DNA from: Streptomyces griseoruber
GTDB taxonomy: Bacteria; Actinomycetota; Actinomycetes; Streptomycetales; Streptomycetaceae
NCBI RefSeq assembly: GCF_001514205.1
Contig: NZ_KQ948780.1
Location: 115,779 to 179,778, forward strand
Direction of reading: 5' to 3'
Length of the DNA: 64,000 nucleotides
The notes under the pieces were generated by a model. It made no database searches. It was not told where the DNA came from and saw only the letters and a list, made by a program, of their open reading frames with translations. Numbering within the stretch: position 1 is the first letter of the stretch; the number at the start of each line of letters is the position of its first letter. Of the stretch, positions 7,748 through 16,779 are shown in pieces. The position numbers and the translations under genes were made by a program.

Positions 7748-9520
7748 ATGACTGAGTATGGCCGGGGCCCAGGCTCCGAACCGTGGCATCCCGAGGACCC
7801 GTTGTACGGGGACGGCGGATGGGACGGGCAGCAGCAGGCCCACCAGGGCCATCAGCCTGCCTACGGCGGCCAGCCGCAGCACCACCACTACCCGCAGCAG
7901 CCGCAGCAGCCGGGATACGGCGACTGGGGCAACGGACAGGCGCAGCAGTACGACCAGCACCCGTACGGTCAGCAGCAGTACCCGCAGCAGCCCTACGACC
8001 CTCAGCAGTACCAGCAGCCCCATGACCAGCAGCAGTACGGCTCCCAGGGCCAGCAGAACTACCACGAGGGGTACCAGGAGGGCGGCTGGGACGGCACCGG
8101 CACCCACGCCCATGTGCCGTACGCCGCCGACCCCGGTGACCCGTACGGGCAGCAGCCCGCCGCGTACGGCGCCGAACAGCCCGACTTCTACGGCACCCCC
8201 GACGCGTACCCGCCGCCGGAGCCCCCGGCCCGGCGGGTCACCGAACCGGAGCCGGAACCCGAGGCGGAGGCCGAACAGAAAACCGACTGGGACCCCGGAC
8301 CCGACCAGGGCGAGCACGCGTTCTTCGCGGGCGGGGGCGCCGACGACGACGAGGACGACGACGATCCCGACGGCCGCGGGGGCCGCAGGGGGCGCGGCGG
8401 CAAGGACGTCAAGGCGGGCAAGCCGGGCAAGGGCAAGAAGAAGAGCCGCAACGGCTGCGCCTGCCTGGTGGTCGTTCTGGTGTTCGCCGGCGGTGTCGGC
8501 GGCGTCGGCTATTTCGGCTACAACTTCTACAAGAATCGTTACGGCGCACCCCCCGACTATTCGGGCAACGGTACGAGCCAGACGGTCAGTGTCCAGGTAC
8601 CCGACGGGACCGTCGGCGCGGGGATCGGCCGGCTGCTGAAGGAGGCCGGGGTCGTCAAGAGCGTCGACGCCTTCGTCTCCGCGGCCACGAACAATCCCAA
8701 CGCGAAAAAGATCCAGGCGGGCGCGTACATTCTGAAGAAGGAGATGTCCGCGAAGGCCGCCGTCGAGATGATGCTCGACGGGGACAGTCAGGCCAACGTG
8801 CTGGTCACGCCCGGCCAGCGCAATGTGCAGGTCTACACGGTCATCGACCAGAAACTCGACCTCTCCGCGGGCACCACCCGCAAGGTCGCCGAGAAGGACT
8901 GGAAGACCCTCGGACTGCCCAAGTGGGCGAACGACAACAGCAACATAAAGGACCCCCTGGAGGGCTTCCTCTTCCCGGGCACCTATCCCGCGGCCAAGGG
9001 CATGAAGCCCGAGGCGGTGCTGAAGGCGATGGTGGCCAGCGCGACGAAGAAGTACGCGTCGTACGACCTGGAGGCCAAGGCCAAGGCGTTCAAGCTGGAC
9101 AGCCCGCTCCAGATGGTCACCGTCGCGAGCCTGGTCCAGGCCGAGGGCAAGACCGAGGACGACTACCGCAAGATGGCGGAGGTGATCTACAACCGCCTCG
9201 ACCGCGCGAACCCGGAGACATACGGATTCCTGCAGTTCGACTCGACCTTCAACTACCTGAAGAGCGAAAGCAAGATCAATATCAGCGAGTCGGAGATCAA
9301 CAGCAACAAGGACCCGTACAACACCTACACCAACAAGGGCCTGCCGCCCGGCCCGATCGGCAATCCCGGCGATGTCGCCATCAAGGCGATGCTGAAACCG
9401 ACCGACGACGGGTGGTACTACTTCGTGGCGACCGACGGGGTGAGCAAGACCGAATTCGCCAGGACGCACGCAGATTTCCTGAAGCTCAAGGACAAGTTCG
9501 ATGAGAGCACGGGCAACTGA
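7748..9520 (+). CDS. mltG: Endolytic murein transglycosylase MltG
   Basis: Cleaves nascent peptidoglycan strands and so helps set glycan length, 590 residues. The layout is: residues 1 to about 130, a Gln/Pro/Tyr/His-rich repetitive cytoplasmic tail; about 130-235, an acidic then Lys/Arg-rich linker; about 239-258, one membrane segment (CLVVVLVFAGGVGGVGYFGY); then the extracytoplasmic LysM-like and YceG domains. The catalytic glutamate region is ASLVQAEGK, with E466 as the likely active residue, followed by YNRL and the FDST motif region. The long low-complexity N-terminus is typical of Streptomyces MltG and longer than in E. coli. The end overlaps aroE by 20 bases. Confidence 0.94.
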   Translation: MTEYGRGPGSEPWHPEDPLYGDGGWDGQQQAHQGHQPAYGGQPQHHHYPQQPQQPGYGDWGNGQAQQYDQHPYGQQQYPQQPYDPQQYQQPHDQQQYGSQGQQNYHEGYQEGGWDGTGTHAHVPYAADPGDPYGQQPAAYGAEQPDFYGTPDAYPPPEPPARRVTEPEPEPEAEAEQKTDWDPGPDQGEHAFFAGGGADDDEDDDDPDGRGGRRGRGGKDVKAGKPGKGKKKSRNGCACLVVVLVFAGGVGGVGYFGYNFYKNRYGAPPDYSGNGTSQTVSVQVPDGTVGAGIGRLLKEAGVVKSVDAFVSAATNNPNAKKIQAGAYILKKEMSAKAAVEMMLDGDSQANVLVTPGQRNVQVYTVIDQKLDLSAGTTRKVAEKDWKTLGLPKWANDNSNIKDPLEGFLFPGTYPAAKGMKPEAVLKAMVASATKKYASYDLEAKAKAFKLDSPLQMVTVASLVQAEGKTEDDYRKMAEVIYNRLDRANPETYGFLQFDSTFNYLKSESKINISESEINSNKDPYNTYTNKGLPPGPIGNPGDVAIKAMLKPTDDGWYYFVATDGVSKTEFARTHADFLKLKDKFDESTGN

Positions 9521-10355
9521 CGCCCATCGGGCCGCCGTCCTCGGCAGCCCCATCGCCCACTCCCTCTCCCCGGTGCTGCACCGCGCCGCCTACGAGGCGC
9601 TCGAGCTCACCGCATGGACGTACGACCGCTTCGAGATCGACGAGGCCGCCCTGCCCGGCTTCGTCGACGGGCTCGGCGGGGAGTGGGCCGGGCTGTCCCT
9701 GACCATGCCGCTCAAGCGTGCCGTGATCCCGCTGCTCGACGAGATCAGCGAGACGGCCGCCTCCGTGGACGCGGTCAACACCCTGGTGTTCACCGAGGAC
9801 GGCCGCCGCGTCGGCGACAACACCGACATCCCCGGCATGGTCGCCGCCCTGCGCGAGCACGGCGTCGAGCAGGTCGACTCGGCCGCGGTCCTCGGCGCCG
9901 GCGCCACCGCGTCCTCCGCGCTCGCCGCCCTGGCCCGGGTCTGCTCCGGCGAGATCGTGGCCTACGTCCGCAGCGCGGCCCGCGCCGACGAGATGCGGCA
10001 GTGGGGCGAGCGCCTCGACGTCGAGGTCCGCATCGCCGACTGGTCCGAGGCGGCCGACGCCCTGCGCTTCCCGCTCGTGATCGCCACCACCCCGGCCGGG
10101 ACGACGGACGCCCTGGCGGCCTCGGTGCCCGAGCGGCCCGCCACCCTCTTCGACGTGCTCTACGAGCCCTGGCCGACCGAGCTGGCCGCCCGCTGGTCCA
10201 TGTTCGGCGGCGCCGTCGTCAGCGGCCTCGACCTCCTCGTCCACCAGGCCGTGCTCCAGGTGGAACAGATGACCGGCATCACCCCGGCACCGCTGGAGGC
10301 GATGCGCAAGGCGGGCGAACACGCGCTGGCCTCCCGGCAGGCGGCTCAGCCGTGA
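9501..10355 (+). CDS. aroE: Shikimate 5-dehydrogenase
   Basis: Reduces 3-dehydroshikimate to shikimate with NADPH, 284 residues. The N-terminal substrate domain has GSPIAHSLSPVLHRAAY and the catalytic-lysine motif SLTMPLKRA. The NTDIPG motif follows. The nucleotide-binding glycine motif is VLGAGATASSALAAL. The ATG at 9501 lies within the end of mltG (20-base overlap), suggesting co-translation. With aroC, aroK and aroB downstream it forms an incomplete shikimate cluster; no dehydroquinate dehydratase gene is present in the window. Confidence 0.95.
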   Translation: MRARATDAHRAAVLGSPIAHSLSPVLHRAAYEALELTAWTYDRFEIDEAALPGFVDGLGGEWAGLSLTMPLKRAVIPLLDEISETAASVDAVNTLVFTEDGRRVGDNTDIPGMVAALREHGVEQVDSAAVLGAGATASSALAALARVCSGEIVAYVRSAARADEMRQWGERLDVEVRIADWSEAADALRFPLVIATTPAGTTDALAASVPERPATLFDVLYEPWPTELAARWSMFGGAVVSGLDLLVHQAVLQVEQMTGITPAPLEAMRKAGEHALASRQAAQP

Positions 10356-10533
10356 AAGCGGCCGGCGCGCGGCCCTGAGCCGTTTCGTCCGCCCAATGGA
10401 CCGGGAGCCCGATCCGTGCCGCGGACGTGGGAGGATCGAGGTGGCTGGCCGGAGCCGCGCACCCGGCCGGACCGAGGACGTACGCGAGGACGCGCGTAGG
10501 GCAGTACCAGGGCGCGAGCACTGAGGAGCATCG

Positions 10534-11718
10534 TTGAGCAGGCTGCGTTGGCTGACCGCGGGGGAGTCCCACGGTCCCGCACTTGTCGCGACGCTGGAGG
10601 GCCTTCCCGCCGGCGTGCCGATCACCACGGAGATGGTGGCCGACCATCTCGCGCGGCGGCGGCTCGGCTACGGACGCGGCGCGCGGATGAAGTTCGAGCG
10701 CGACGAGGTCACCTTCCTCGGCGGCGTCCGGCACGGCCTGACCCTCGGCTCCCCGATCGCGATCATGGTGGGCAACACCGAGTGGCCCAAGTGGGATCAG
10801 GTCATGTCGGCCGACCCGGTCGACCCCGAGATCCTCGCCGGCCTCGCCCGCAACGCCCCGCTGACCCGCCCCCGCCCCGGCCACGCCGACCTCGCGGGCA
10901 TGCAGAAGTACGGCTTCGACGAGGCCCGCCCGATCCTGGAGCGCGCCTCCGCCCGCGAGACCGCCGCCCGTGTGGCCCTCGGCGCCGTGGCCCGCTCGTA
11001 CCTCAAGGAGACGGCCGGCATCGAGATCGTCTCCCACGTGGTGGAGCTGGCGGCGGCCAAGGCCCCGTACGGCGTCCACCCGACCCCCGCCGACGTCGAG
11101 AAGCTGGACGCCGACCCGGTGCGCTGCCTCGACGCCGACGCCTCGAAGGCGATGGTCGCGGAGATCGACCAGGCCCACAAGGACGGCGACACCCTCGGCG
11201 GCGTCGTCGAGGTCCTGGCGTACGACGTCCCCGTCGGCCTCGGCTCGCACGTGCACTGGGACCGCCGCCTCGACGCCCGGCTCGCCGCCGCTCTGATGGG
11301 CATCCAGGCCATCAAGGGCGTCGAGGTCGGCGACGGCTTCGGCCTCGCGCGCGTGCCCGGCTCCAAGGCCCACGACGAGATCCTCACCACCCCCGAGGGC
11401 ATCCGGCGCTCCTCCGGCCGCTCCGGCGGCACCGAGGGCGGTCTGACCACCGGCGAGCTGCTGCGCGTGCGTGCCGCGATGAAGCCGATCGCGACCGTCC
11501 CGCGCGCCCTGCGCACGGTCGACGTGACCACCGGCGAGCAGGCCCAGGCCCACCACCAGCGCTCCGACGTGTGCGCGGTCCCCGCGGCCGGCATCGTCGC
11601 CGAGGCGATGGTGGCCCTCGTCCTGGCGGACGCGGTCGCGGAGAAGTTCGGCGGCGACAGCGTCCCCGAGACCCGCCGCAACGTCCGGTCCTACCTCGAC
11701 CACCTCCACATCCGATGA
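10534..11718 (+). CDS. aroC: Chorismate synthase
   Basis: Makes chorismate from EPSP using reduced FMN, 394 residues. Signature regions are LTAGESHGPALVATLEG at the N-terminus, RPGHADLAGMQKYGF in the middle, and the C-terminal part with a conserved Arg/Ser-rich stretch (RSSGRSGGTEGGL) and RSDVCAVPAAG. The start is a TTG at 10534 preceded by TGAGGAG at a good distance. It begins 178 bases after aroE, so it may have its own promoter. Its stop overlaps the ATG of aroK (ATGA). Confidence 0.96.
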   Translation: MSRLRWLTAGESHGPALVATLEGLPAGVPITTEMVADHLARRRLGYGRGARMKFERDEVTFLGGVRHGLTLGSPIAIMVGNTEWPKWDQVMSADPVDPEILAGLARNAPLTRPRPGHADLAGMQKYGFDEARPILERASARETAARVALGAVARSYLKETAGIEIVSHVVELAAAKAPYGVHPTPADVEKLDADPVRCLDADASKAMVAEIDQAHKDGDTLGGVVEVLAYDVPVGLGSHVHWDRRLDARLAAALMGIQAIKGVEVGDGFGLARVPGSKAHDEILTTPEGIRRSSGRSGGTEGGLTTGELLRVRAAMKPIATVPRALRTVDVTTGEQAQAHHQRSDVCAVPAAGIVAEAMVALVLADAVAEKFGGDSVPETRRNVRSYLDHLHIR

Positions 11719-12230
11719 GCGGGCCCCTGGTCGTCCTGGTCGGCCCGATGGGCGTCGGCAAGTCCACCGTCGGGCAGCTGCTCGCGGAGCGGCTCGGCGC
11801 CGGCTTCCGGGACACCGACGACGACATCGTCGCCGAGCAGGGCCGCAGCATCGCGGAGATCTTCGTCGACGAGGGCGAGGAGACGTTCCGCGCGATCGAG
11901 AAGCGGGCCGTGCGCCGCGCGCTCGCCGAGCACGGGGGCGTCCTGGCGCTCGGCGGCGGCTCGATCCTCGACGAGGACAGCCGCGCCCTGCTCGCGGACC
12001 AGCGCGTGGTCTATCTGTCGATGGACGTCGAGGAGGCCGTCCAGCGCACCGGCCTCAACGCGGCCCGCCCGCTGCTCGCCGTCAACCCGCGCAAGCAGTG
12101 GCGCGAGCTGATGGAGGCCCGCCGCGGCCTGTACGAGGAGGTCGCCACCGCCGTGGTGGCCACGGACGGCCGTACGCCCGAAGAGGTCACCCAAGCCGCC
12201 CTGGACGCACTGGAGTTGAAGGAAGCATGA
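11715..12230 (+). CDS. aroK: Shikimate kinase
   Basis: Phosphorylates shikimate at O3 with ATP, 171 residues. Walker A GPMGVGKST lies at residues 10-18, the substrate-binding DTDDDI motif at about 34-39, ETFRAIE in the middle, the GGGS Walker B-like motif at about 79-82, and RPLL in the lid region. The ATG overlaps the aroC stop and the TGA overlaps the ATG of aroB, both as ATGA. These overlaps settle the start. Confidence 0.96.
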   Translation: MSGPLVVLVGPMGVGKSTVGQLLAERLGAGFRDTDDDIVAEQGRSIAEIFVDEGEETFRAIEKRAVRRALAEHGGVLALGGGSILDEDSRALLADQRVVYLSMDVEEAVQRTGLNAARPLLAVNPRKQWRELMEARRGLYEEVATAVVATDGRTPEEVTQAALDALELKEA

Positions 12231-13324
12231 GCAGCAGTGAGGCGGTGACCCGGATCCGGGTCGGCGGCAGCGCGGGCTCCGAGCCGTACGAGGTCCTGGT
12301 GGGCCGTCAGCTCCTCGGTGAACTCGCCGGACTGATCGGCCCCAAGGCCAAGCGGGTCGCCGTGATCCACCCCGAGGCCCTCGCCGAGACCGGCGACGCG
12401 CTCCGCGCCGACCTGGCCGGGCAGGGCTACGACGCCGTCGCCATCCAGGTGCCCAACGCGGAGGAGGCCAAGACCGCCGAGGTCGCCGCGTACTGCTGGA
12501 AGGCGCTCGGCCAGTCCGGCTTCACCCGTACCGACGTCGTCGTGGGCGTCGGCGGCGGCGCCACCACGGACCTCGCCGGGTTCGTGGCCGCCACCTGGCT
12601 GCGCGGGGTGCGCTGGATCGCCGTACCGACCACCGTGCTCGCCATGGTGGACGCGGCCGTGGGCGGCAAGACCGGCATCAACACCGCCGAGGGCAAGAAC
12701 CTCGTCGGCGCCTTCCACCCGCCGGCCGGCGTCCTGTGCGACCTGGCCGCGCTGGACTCCCTCCCGGTCAACGACTACGTCTCGGGGCTCGCGGAGATCA
12801 TCAAGGCCGGCTTCATCGCCGACCCGGCGATCCTCGACCTCATCGAGTCCGACCCCGAGGCCGCCCGCACCCCGGCCGGTCCGCACACCGCGGAGCTGAT
12901 CGAACGCTCCATCAAGGTCAAGGCGGACGTGGTCTCCTCCGACCTCAAGGAGTCGGGTCTGCGGGAGATCCTCAACTACGGCCACACCCTCGCGCACGCC
13001 ATCGAGAAGAACGAGCGCTACAAGTGGCGGCACGGCGCGGCCGTGTCCGTCGGCATGCACTTCGCCGCCGAACTGGGCCGCCTCGCGGGCCGGTTGGACG
13101 ACGCGACGGCCGACCGCCACCGCTCGATCCTGGAGTCCGTCGGCCTCCCCCTCCACTACCGCCACGACCAGTGGCCCAAGCTGCTGGAGACCATGAAGGT
13201 CGACAAGAAGTCGCGGGGCGACCTGCTGCGCTTCATCGTCCTCGACGGGCTCGCCAAGCCGACCGTCCTGGAGGGCCCCGACCCGGCCGTCCTCCTCGCC
13301 GCCTACGGCGAAGTCGGCCAGTAG
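12227..13324 (+). CDS. aroB: 3-dehydroquinate synthase
   Basis: Converts DAHP to 3-dehydroquinate using NAD and a divalent metal, 365 residues. The dinucleotide-binding motif is GVGGGATTDLAGF. Active-site regions include VPTTVLAMVDAAVGGKTGIN and the metal ligands around GLAEIIKAG, NYGHTLAHAIE and WRHGAAVSVGM. The ATG at 12227 overlaps the aroK stop; the frame is open further upstream but only through the aroK coding region. It is the last gene of the aro cluster and is followed by a perfect terminator hairpin. Confidence 0.96.
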   Translation: MSSSEAVTRIRVGGSAGSEPYEVLVGRQLLGELAGLIGPKAKRVAVIHPEALAETGDALRADLAGQGYDAVAIQVPNAEEAKTAEVAAYCWKALGQSGFTRTDVVVGVGGGATTDLAGFVAATWLRGVRWIAVPTTVLAMVDAAVGGKTGINTAEGKNLVGAFHPPAGVLCDLAALDSLPVNDYVSGLAEIIKAGFIADPAILDLIESDPEAARTPAGPHTAELIERSIKVKADVVSSDLKESGLREILNYGHTLAHAIEKNERYKWRHGAAVSVGMHFAAELGRLAGRLDDATADRHRSILESVGLPLHYRHDQWPKLLETMKVDKKSRGDLLRFIVLDGLAKPTVLEGPDPAVLLAAYGEVGQ

Positions 13325-13375
13325 GTCCCGAGGGATCCCTTCCGCCCGATTCACCTTCCACGCCGGGCACTTCGG

Positions 13376-13415
13376 ACCGCCCCCGGCCGTTCACCAAACG
13401 ACGGCCGGGGGCGGT
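13376..13415 (+). terminator. Terminator after aroB
   Basis: A perfect 15-bp inverted repeat (13376-13390 with 13401-13415) around a 10-base loop, TCACCAAACG. It is placed 51 bases after aroB and before the next gene. There is no T-run, as is usual in high-GC actinobacteria. Confidence 0.8.
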
Positions 13416-13491
13416 ACCGTTCAGAATCGAAAACGGGGGCCCCACCCCCGCAGCCAGCGCCCATTGCCTGTACGAGACGGAGTGGCACCGG

Positions 13492-14400
13492 ATGCAGCAC
13501 GCAGTGGGTTCTCCGCTGCCGCCGCCCCACCAGCCGGGGCACGGTCCGGCCGACGGCTGGTCACCGGCCGCACAACACCCGGGCCCGCACCGGCCGGGCA
13601 GCCCCCCGCACCAGCCGGGCGGCGCCCCCCACCACCAGCCGGGCTACCTCGGCGCCCCTCCTCCCTCCGGGCCCGTCCCGCCCGCGCCCCGGCCCCCCGT
13701 ACCGCCCGTGCCACCGCCCCCGGCCCCGCAGCACGCCCCCGCCCCGCACGGCACCGACGTCACCGGCCATGTCCCGCTGCCGCCCGGCGGCCCCGTGGCC
13801 ATGCCCACGGTCCCGCCCACCGCACCCGGACCGGACCTCGCGATCACCACCGTCGCGGTGCTGCTCATCGGGCCCGCGGGCGCCGGAAAGACCAGCGTCG
13901 CCAAGTTCTGGGCCGACCACCGCCGGGTGCCCACCGCCCACGTCAGCCTCGACGACGTCCGCGAATGGGTCCGCTCGGGCTTCGCCGACCCGCAGCGCGG
14001 CTGGAACGACCACTCCGAGGCCCAGTACCGCCTGGCCCGCCGCACCTGTGGCTTCGCCGCCCGCAACTTCCTCGCCAACGGCATCTCCTGCATCCTCGAC
14101 GACGCGATCTTCCCCGACCGCCCGGTCGTCGGCCTCGGCGGCTGGAAGCGCCACGTCGGCCCCGGCCTCCTCCCGGTCGTCCTCCTCCCCGGCCTGGAGG
14201 TCGTCCTGGAACGCAACGCCCAGCGCTCCGGCAACCGCCGCCTCACCGACGAGGAGGTCGCCCGGATCCACGGCCGCATGGCCGGCTGGTATGGCTCCGG
14301 CCTCCCGATCATCGACAACTCCCAACTCGACGTCCCGTCGACGGCGAAGGTCCTGGACGACGTCCTGTCGAGAGCGATCGCCAGCCCGCCGAAGTGGTGA
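13492..14400 (+). CDS. P-loop ATPase/kinase with long proline-rich N-terminus
   Basis: A 302-residue protein of unknown substrate. Residues 1 to about 110 are Pro/His/Gly-rich and of low complexity. The remainder is an AAA_33/zeta-toxin-like P-loop domain with Walker A GPAGAGKT at residues 127-134, followed by SLDDVREWVRSG, ARNFLANGISCILDD (Walker B-like), an RNA-kinase-like LERNAQRSGNRRLTDEEV lid, and IDNS near the end. In this fold the domain phosphorylates small molecules or nucleic acid ends. Only the nucleotide-binding function is supported here. The ATG at 13492 is the first start in frame after the aroB terminator. The gene order between aroB and the M24 gene is conserved in Streptomyces. 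Confidence 0.82.
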   Translation: MQHAVGSPLPPPHQPGHGPADGWSPAAQHPGPHRPGSPPHQPGGAPHHQPGYLGAPPPSGPVPPAPRPPVPPVPPPPAPQHAPAPHGTDVTGHVPLPPGGPVAMPTVPPTAPGPDLAITTVAVLLIGPAGAGKTSVAKFWADHRRVPTAHVSLDDVREWVRSGFADPQRGWNDHSEAQYRLARRTCGFAARNFLANGISCILDDAIFPDRPVVGLGGWKRHVGPGLLPVVLLPGLEVVLERNAQRSGNRRLTDEEVARIHGRMAGWYGSGLPIIDNSQLDVPSTAKVLDDVLSRAIASPPKW

Positions 14401-14485
14401 CCCCGGGGACCACCGGGTTTTTCCACGCACCCCACTCGGCCCCTCCCAACCGGCACAATCCCCCCACCCCTCATACGCTCGACTC

Positions 14486-15598
14486 ATGTCAGAGGTGTAC
14501 GCGTCACGCCGCAAGCGACTGAGGGACCGCTGCAACGCCGGCGGCAGCACAGCCGCGCTCATCTCCCGTCCGGCCAATGTGAGGTACCTCGCAGGCGCCG
14601 CCCCCAAGGCGGCCGTCCTGCTCCTGGGCAGACGTGAGGAGGAGGACGTCCTCGTCTGCCCGGGCCCGCCCGAGGACCGTCCCGGCGAGGGCCGCCCCGA
14701 CGAACAGCTCAGGACGCACGCCCTGCCCCACGCGGGGGGCGACCCCGCCGTCGCCGCCGCGGACATCCTCACGGCGGAGGGCGGCGACTCCCTCGCGGTC
14801 GAGGAGCACCACCTCACGGTGGCCCGCCACCGCGCCCTGCGCTCGGTCGCGCCCCGCCTGCGCCTCGCGGACCTCGCGAGCGCCGTCGAACAGCTCCGCG
14901 TCGTCAAGGACGAGGAGGAGATCTCCTGTCTCCGCGTCGGCGCCGAGATCGCCGACCAGGCCCTCGGCGAGCTGCTGGAGTCCATCCTCGTCGGCCGTAC
15001 CGAACGTCACCTCGCCCTGGAACTCGAGCGACGGCTCGTCGACCACGGCGCCGACGGCCCCGCCTTCCCCACCTCGGTGGCCACCGGCCCGAACTCCGGC
15101 CGGCCCGGCCACCGCCCCACGGACCGGCGCGTCGAGGAGGGCGACTTCCTCTCGGTCTGCCTCGGCGCCACCTACCGCGGCTACCGCTGCGAGATCGGCC
15201 GTACGTTCGTCATCGGTACGTCCCCCGCCGACTGGCAGATCGAGCTGTACGACCTCGTCTTCGCAGCCCAGCGCGCCGGGCGCGAGTCCCTGGCGCCCGG
15301 CGCCGCCTACCGTGACGTGGACCGCGCCGCCCGCCAGCTACTGGACTCCGCGGGGTACGCCGCGGGCCTCCCGGCGCTCACCGGGCACGGGGTCGGACTC
15401 GAAATCGACGAGGACCCGCAGTTGACTCCCGCGGCCATGGGTAAACTGGACGCTTGCGTGCCGGTCACCGTCGAACCGGGGGTCCACCTCCCGGGCCGGG
15501 GCGGTGTCCGGATCGATGACACGCTCGTCGTACGCCCCGAGGCGGACGGCGGACCCGAGCTACTCACCATCACGACCAAGGAGCTGCTCGCGCTGTAG
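14486..15598 (+). CDS. M24 (Xaa-Pro peptidase/PepQ) family protein with altered metal ligands
   Basis: A 370-residue pita-bread-fold protein upstream of efp, as in many bacteria. The N-terminal creatinase-like domain (1 to about 125) and C-terminal M24 domain (about 130-365) are both complete. The family binds two metals through Asp, Asp, His, Glu, Glu. Here the first Asp position is C225 (SVCLGATYRG), the second is E236 (RCEIGRT), the His is kept (H301, TGHGVG), the fourth Glu is kept (E330, VEPG) and the last is Asp (D344, RIDD). The second catalytic His position, usually LEIHE, reads LEIDE (D308). It may have weak, altered or no peptidase activity. The ATG start at 14486 gives MSEVYASRRKRL. 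Confidence 0.85.
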   Translation: MSEVYASRRKRLRDRCNAGGSTAALISRPANVRYLAGAAPKAAVLLLGRREEEDVLVCPGPPEDRPGEGRPDEQLRTHALPHAGGDPAVAAADILTAEGGDSLAVEEHHLTVARHRALRSVAPRLRLADLASAVEQLRVVKDEEEISCLRVGAEIADQALGELLESILVGRTERHLALELERRLVDHGADGPAFPTSVATGPNSGRPGHRPTDRRVEEGDFLSVCLGATYRGYRCEIGRTFVIGTSPADWQIELYDLVFAAQRAGRESLAPGAAYRDVDRAARQLLDSAGYAAGLPALTGHGVGLEIDEDPQLTPAAMGKLDACVPVTVEPGVHLPGRGGVRIDDTLVVRPEADGGPELLTITTKELLAL

Positions 15599-15650
15599 GT
15601 AGGAGCGCGTGACCCCGGGGTCGTACGTCAGTCCAGGAGATTCCGCAACC

Positions 15651-16217
15651 GTGGCTTCCACGAACGACCTCAAGAACGGCCTGGTGCTCAAGCTCGAAGG
15701 CGGCCAGCTCTGGTCCGTCGTCGAGTTCCAGCACGTCAAGCCCGGCAAGGGCCCGGCCTTCGTGCGCACCAAGCTCAAGAACGTGCTGTCCGGCAAGGTG
15801 GTCGACAAGACCTTCAACGCCGGCGTCAAGGTCGAGACGGCCACTGTCGACAAGAGCGACATGCAGTTCTCGTACATGGACGGCGAGTACTTCGTCTTCA
15901 TGGACATGGAGACCTACGACCAGCTGCACATCGACCGCAAGACCGTCGGTGACGCCGCGAACTTCCTGGTCGAGGGCTTCGAGGCCACCGTCGCCCGGCA
16001 CGAGGGCGAGGTGCTCTTCGTCGAGCTGCCGGCCGCCGTCGAGCTGACCGTCGCCGAGACCGAGCCCGGCCTCCAGGGCGACCGCTCCACCGGTGGCACC
16101 AAGCCCGCCACCCTGGAGACCGGTCACCAGATCCAGGTCCCGCTCTTCATCACCACCGGTGAGAAGATCAAGGTCGACACCCGCAGCAGCGACTACCTCG
16201 GCCGGGTGAACAGCTAA
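15651..16217 (+). CDS. efp: Elongation factor P
   Basis: Relieves ribosome stalling at polyproline stretches, 188 residues, the normal length. Three beta domains are recognisable: KOW-like (1 to about 65) with the tip loop HVKPGKGPAF, the central OB domain (YMDGEYFVFMDMETYDQ) and the C-terminal OB domain (GDRSTGGTKPATLETG). The tip residue is the Lys of KPGKG. The GTG at 15651 matches the conserved ASTNDLKNG start; the longer open frame upstream is not conserved. Polyproline clients are plausible locally, given the proline-rich tail of the protein at 13492. Confidence 0.96.
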   Translation: MASTNDLKNGLVLKLEGGQLWSVVEFQHVKPGKGPAFVRTKLKNVLSGKVVDKTFNAGVKVETATVDKSDMQFSYMDGEYFVFMDMETYDQLHIDRKTVGDAANFLVEGFEATVARHEGEVLFVELPAAVELTVAETEPGLQGDRSTGGTKPATLETGHQIQVPLFITTGEKIKVDTRSSDYLGRVNS

Positions 16218-16219
16218 CC

Positions 16220-16654
16220 GTGGCTGCTCGCAACACGGCCCGCAAGCGCGCCTTCCAGATCCTCTTCGAGGGCGACCAGCGCGGAGCCGACGTCCTCACG
16301 GTCCTCGCGGACTGGGTCCGGCACTCCCGGGCCGACACCCGGCAGCCGCCGGTGAGCGAGTACACGATGCAGCTGGTCGAGGGCTACGCGGACCACGTGA
16401 CGCGGATCGACGAGCTGATCGCGCAGTACTCCGTCGGCTGGACGCTCGACCGGATGCCGGTCGTCGACCGCAACATCCTGCGGCTCGGCGCCTACGAGCT
16501 GATCTGGGTCGACGAGACCCCGGACGCCGTCGTCATCGACGAGATGGTGCAGCTGGCGAAGGAGTTCTCCACGGACGACTCCCCGTCGTTCGTCAACGGC
16601 CTGCTCGCCCGGCTGAAGGAGCTCAAGCCGTCGCTCCGCCGTGAGGGGTCCTGA
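16220..16654 (+). CDS. nusB: Transcription antitermination factor NusB
   Basis: All-helical RNA-binding protein that joins NusE (S10) on boxA RNA in rRNA antitermination, 144 residues. Diagnostic regions are ARNTARKRAFQILFEGD at the N-terminus and the C-terminal FVNGLLARL. The GTG start follows the efp stop by two bases, so the two are co-transcribed. It is followed by a very strong hairpin and is convergent with bldD. Confidence 0.95.
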   Translation: MAARNTARKRAFQILFEGDQRGADVLTVLADWVRHSRADTRQPPVSEYTMQLVEGYADHVTRIDELIAQYSVGWTLDRMPVVDRNILRLGAYELIWVDETPDAVVIDEMVQLAKEFSTDDSPSFVNGLLARLKELKPSLRREGS

Positions 16655-16698
16655 GCGGTACGAGCCGTACGGCGCGGTACCGGGTTGACGACACAGAC

Positions 16699-16738
16699 GC
16701 CGGAGGGCCCGCAGCATCACCGCTGCGGGCCCTCCGGC
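16699..16738. terminator. Terminator hairpin after nusB
   Basis: A perfect 17-bp stem (16699-16715 with 16722-16738) and a six-base loop ATCACC. It lies between the convergent genes nusB and bldD. Confidence 0.85.
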
Positions 16739-16779
16739 ACATCCGGGTGCCCCCCGCCGCCTCACCGGCCCCCGGAACG

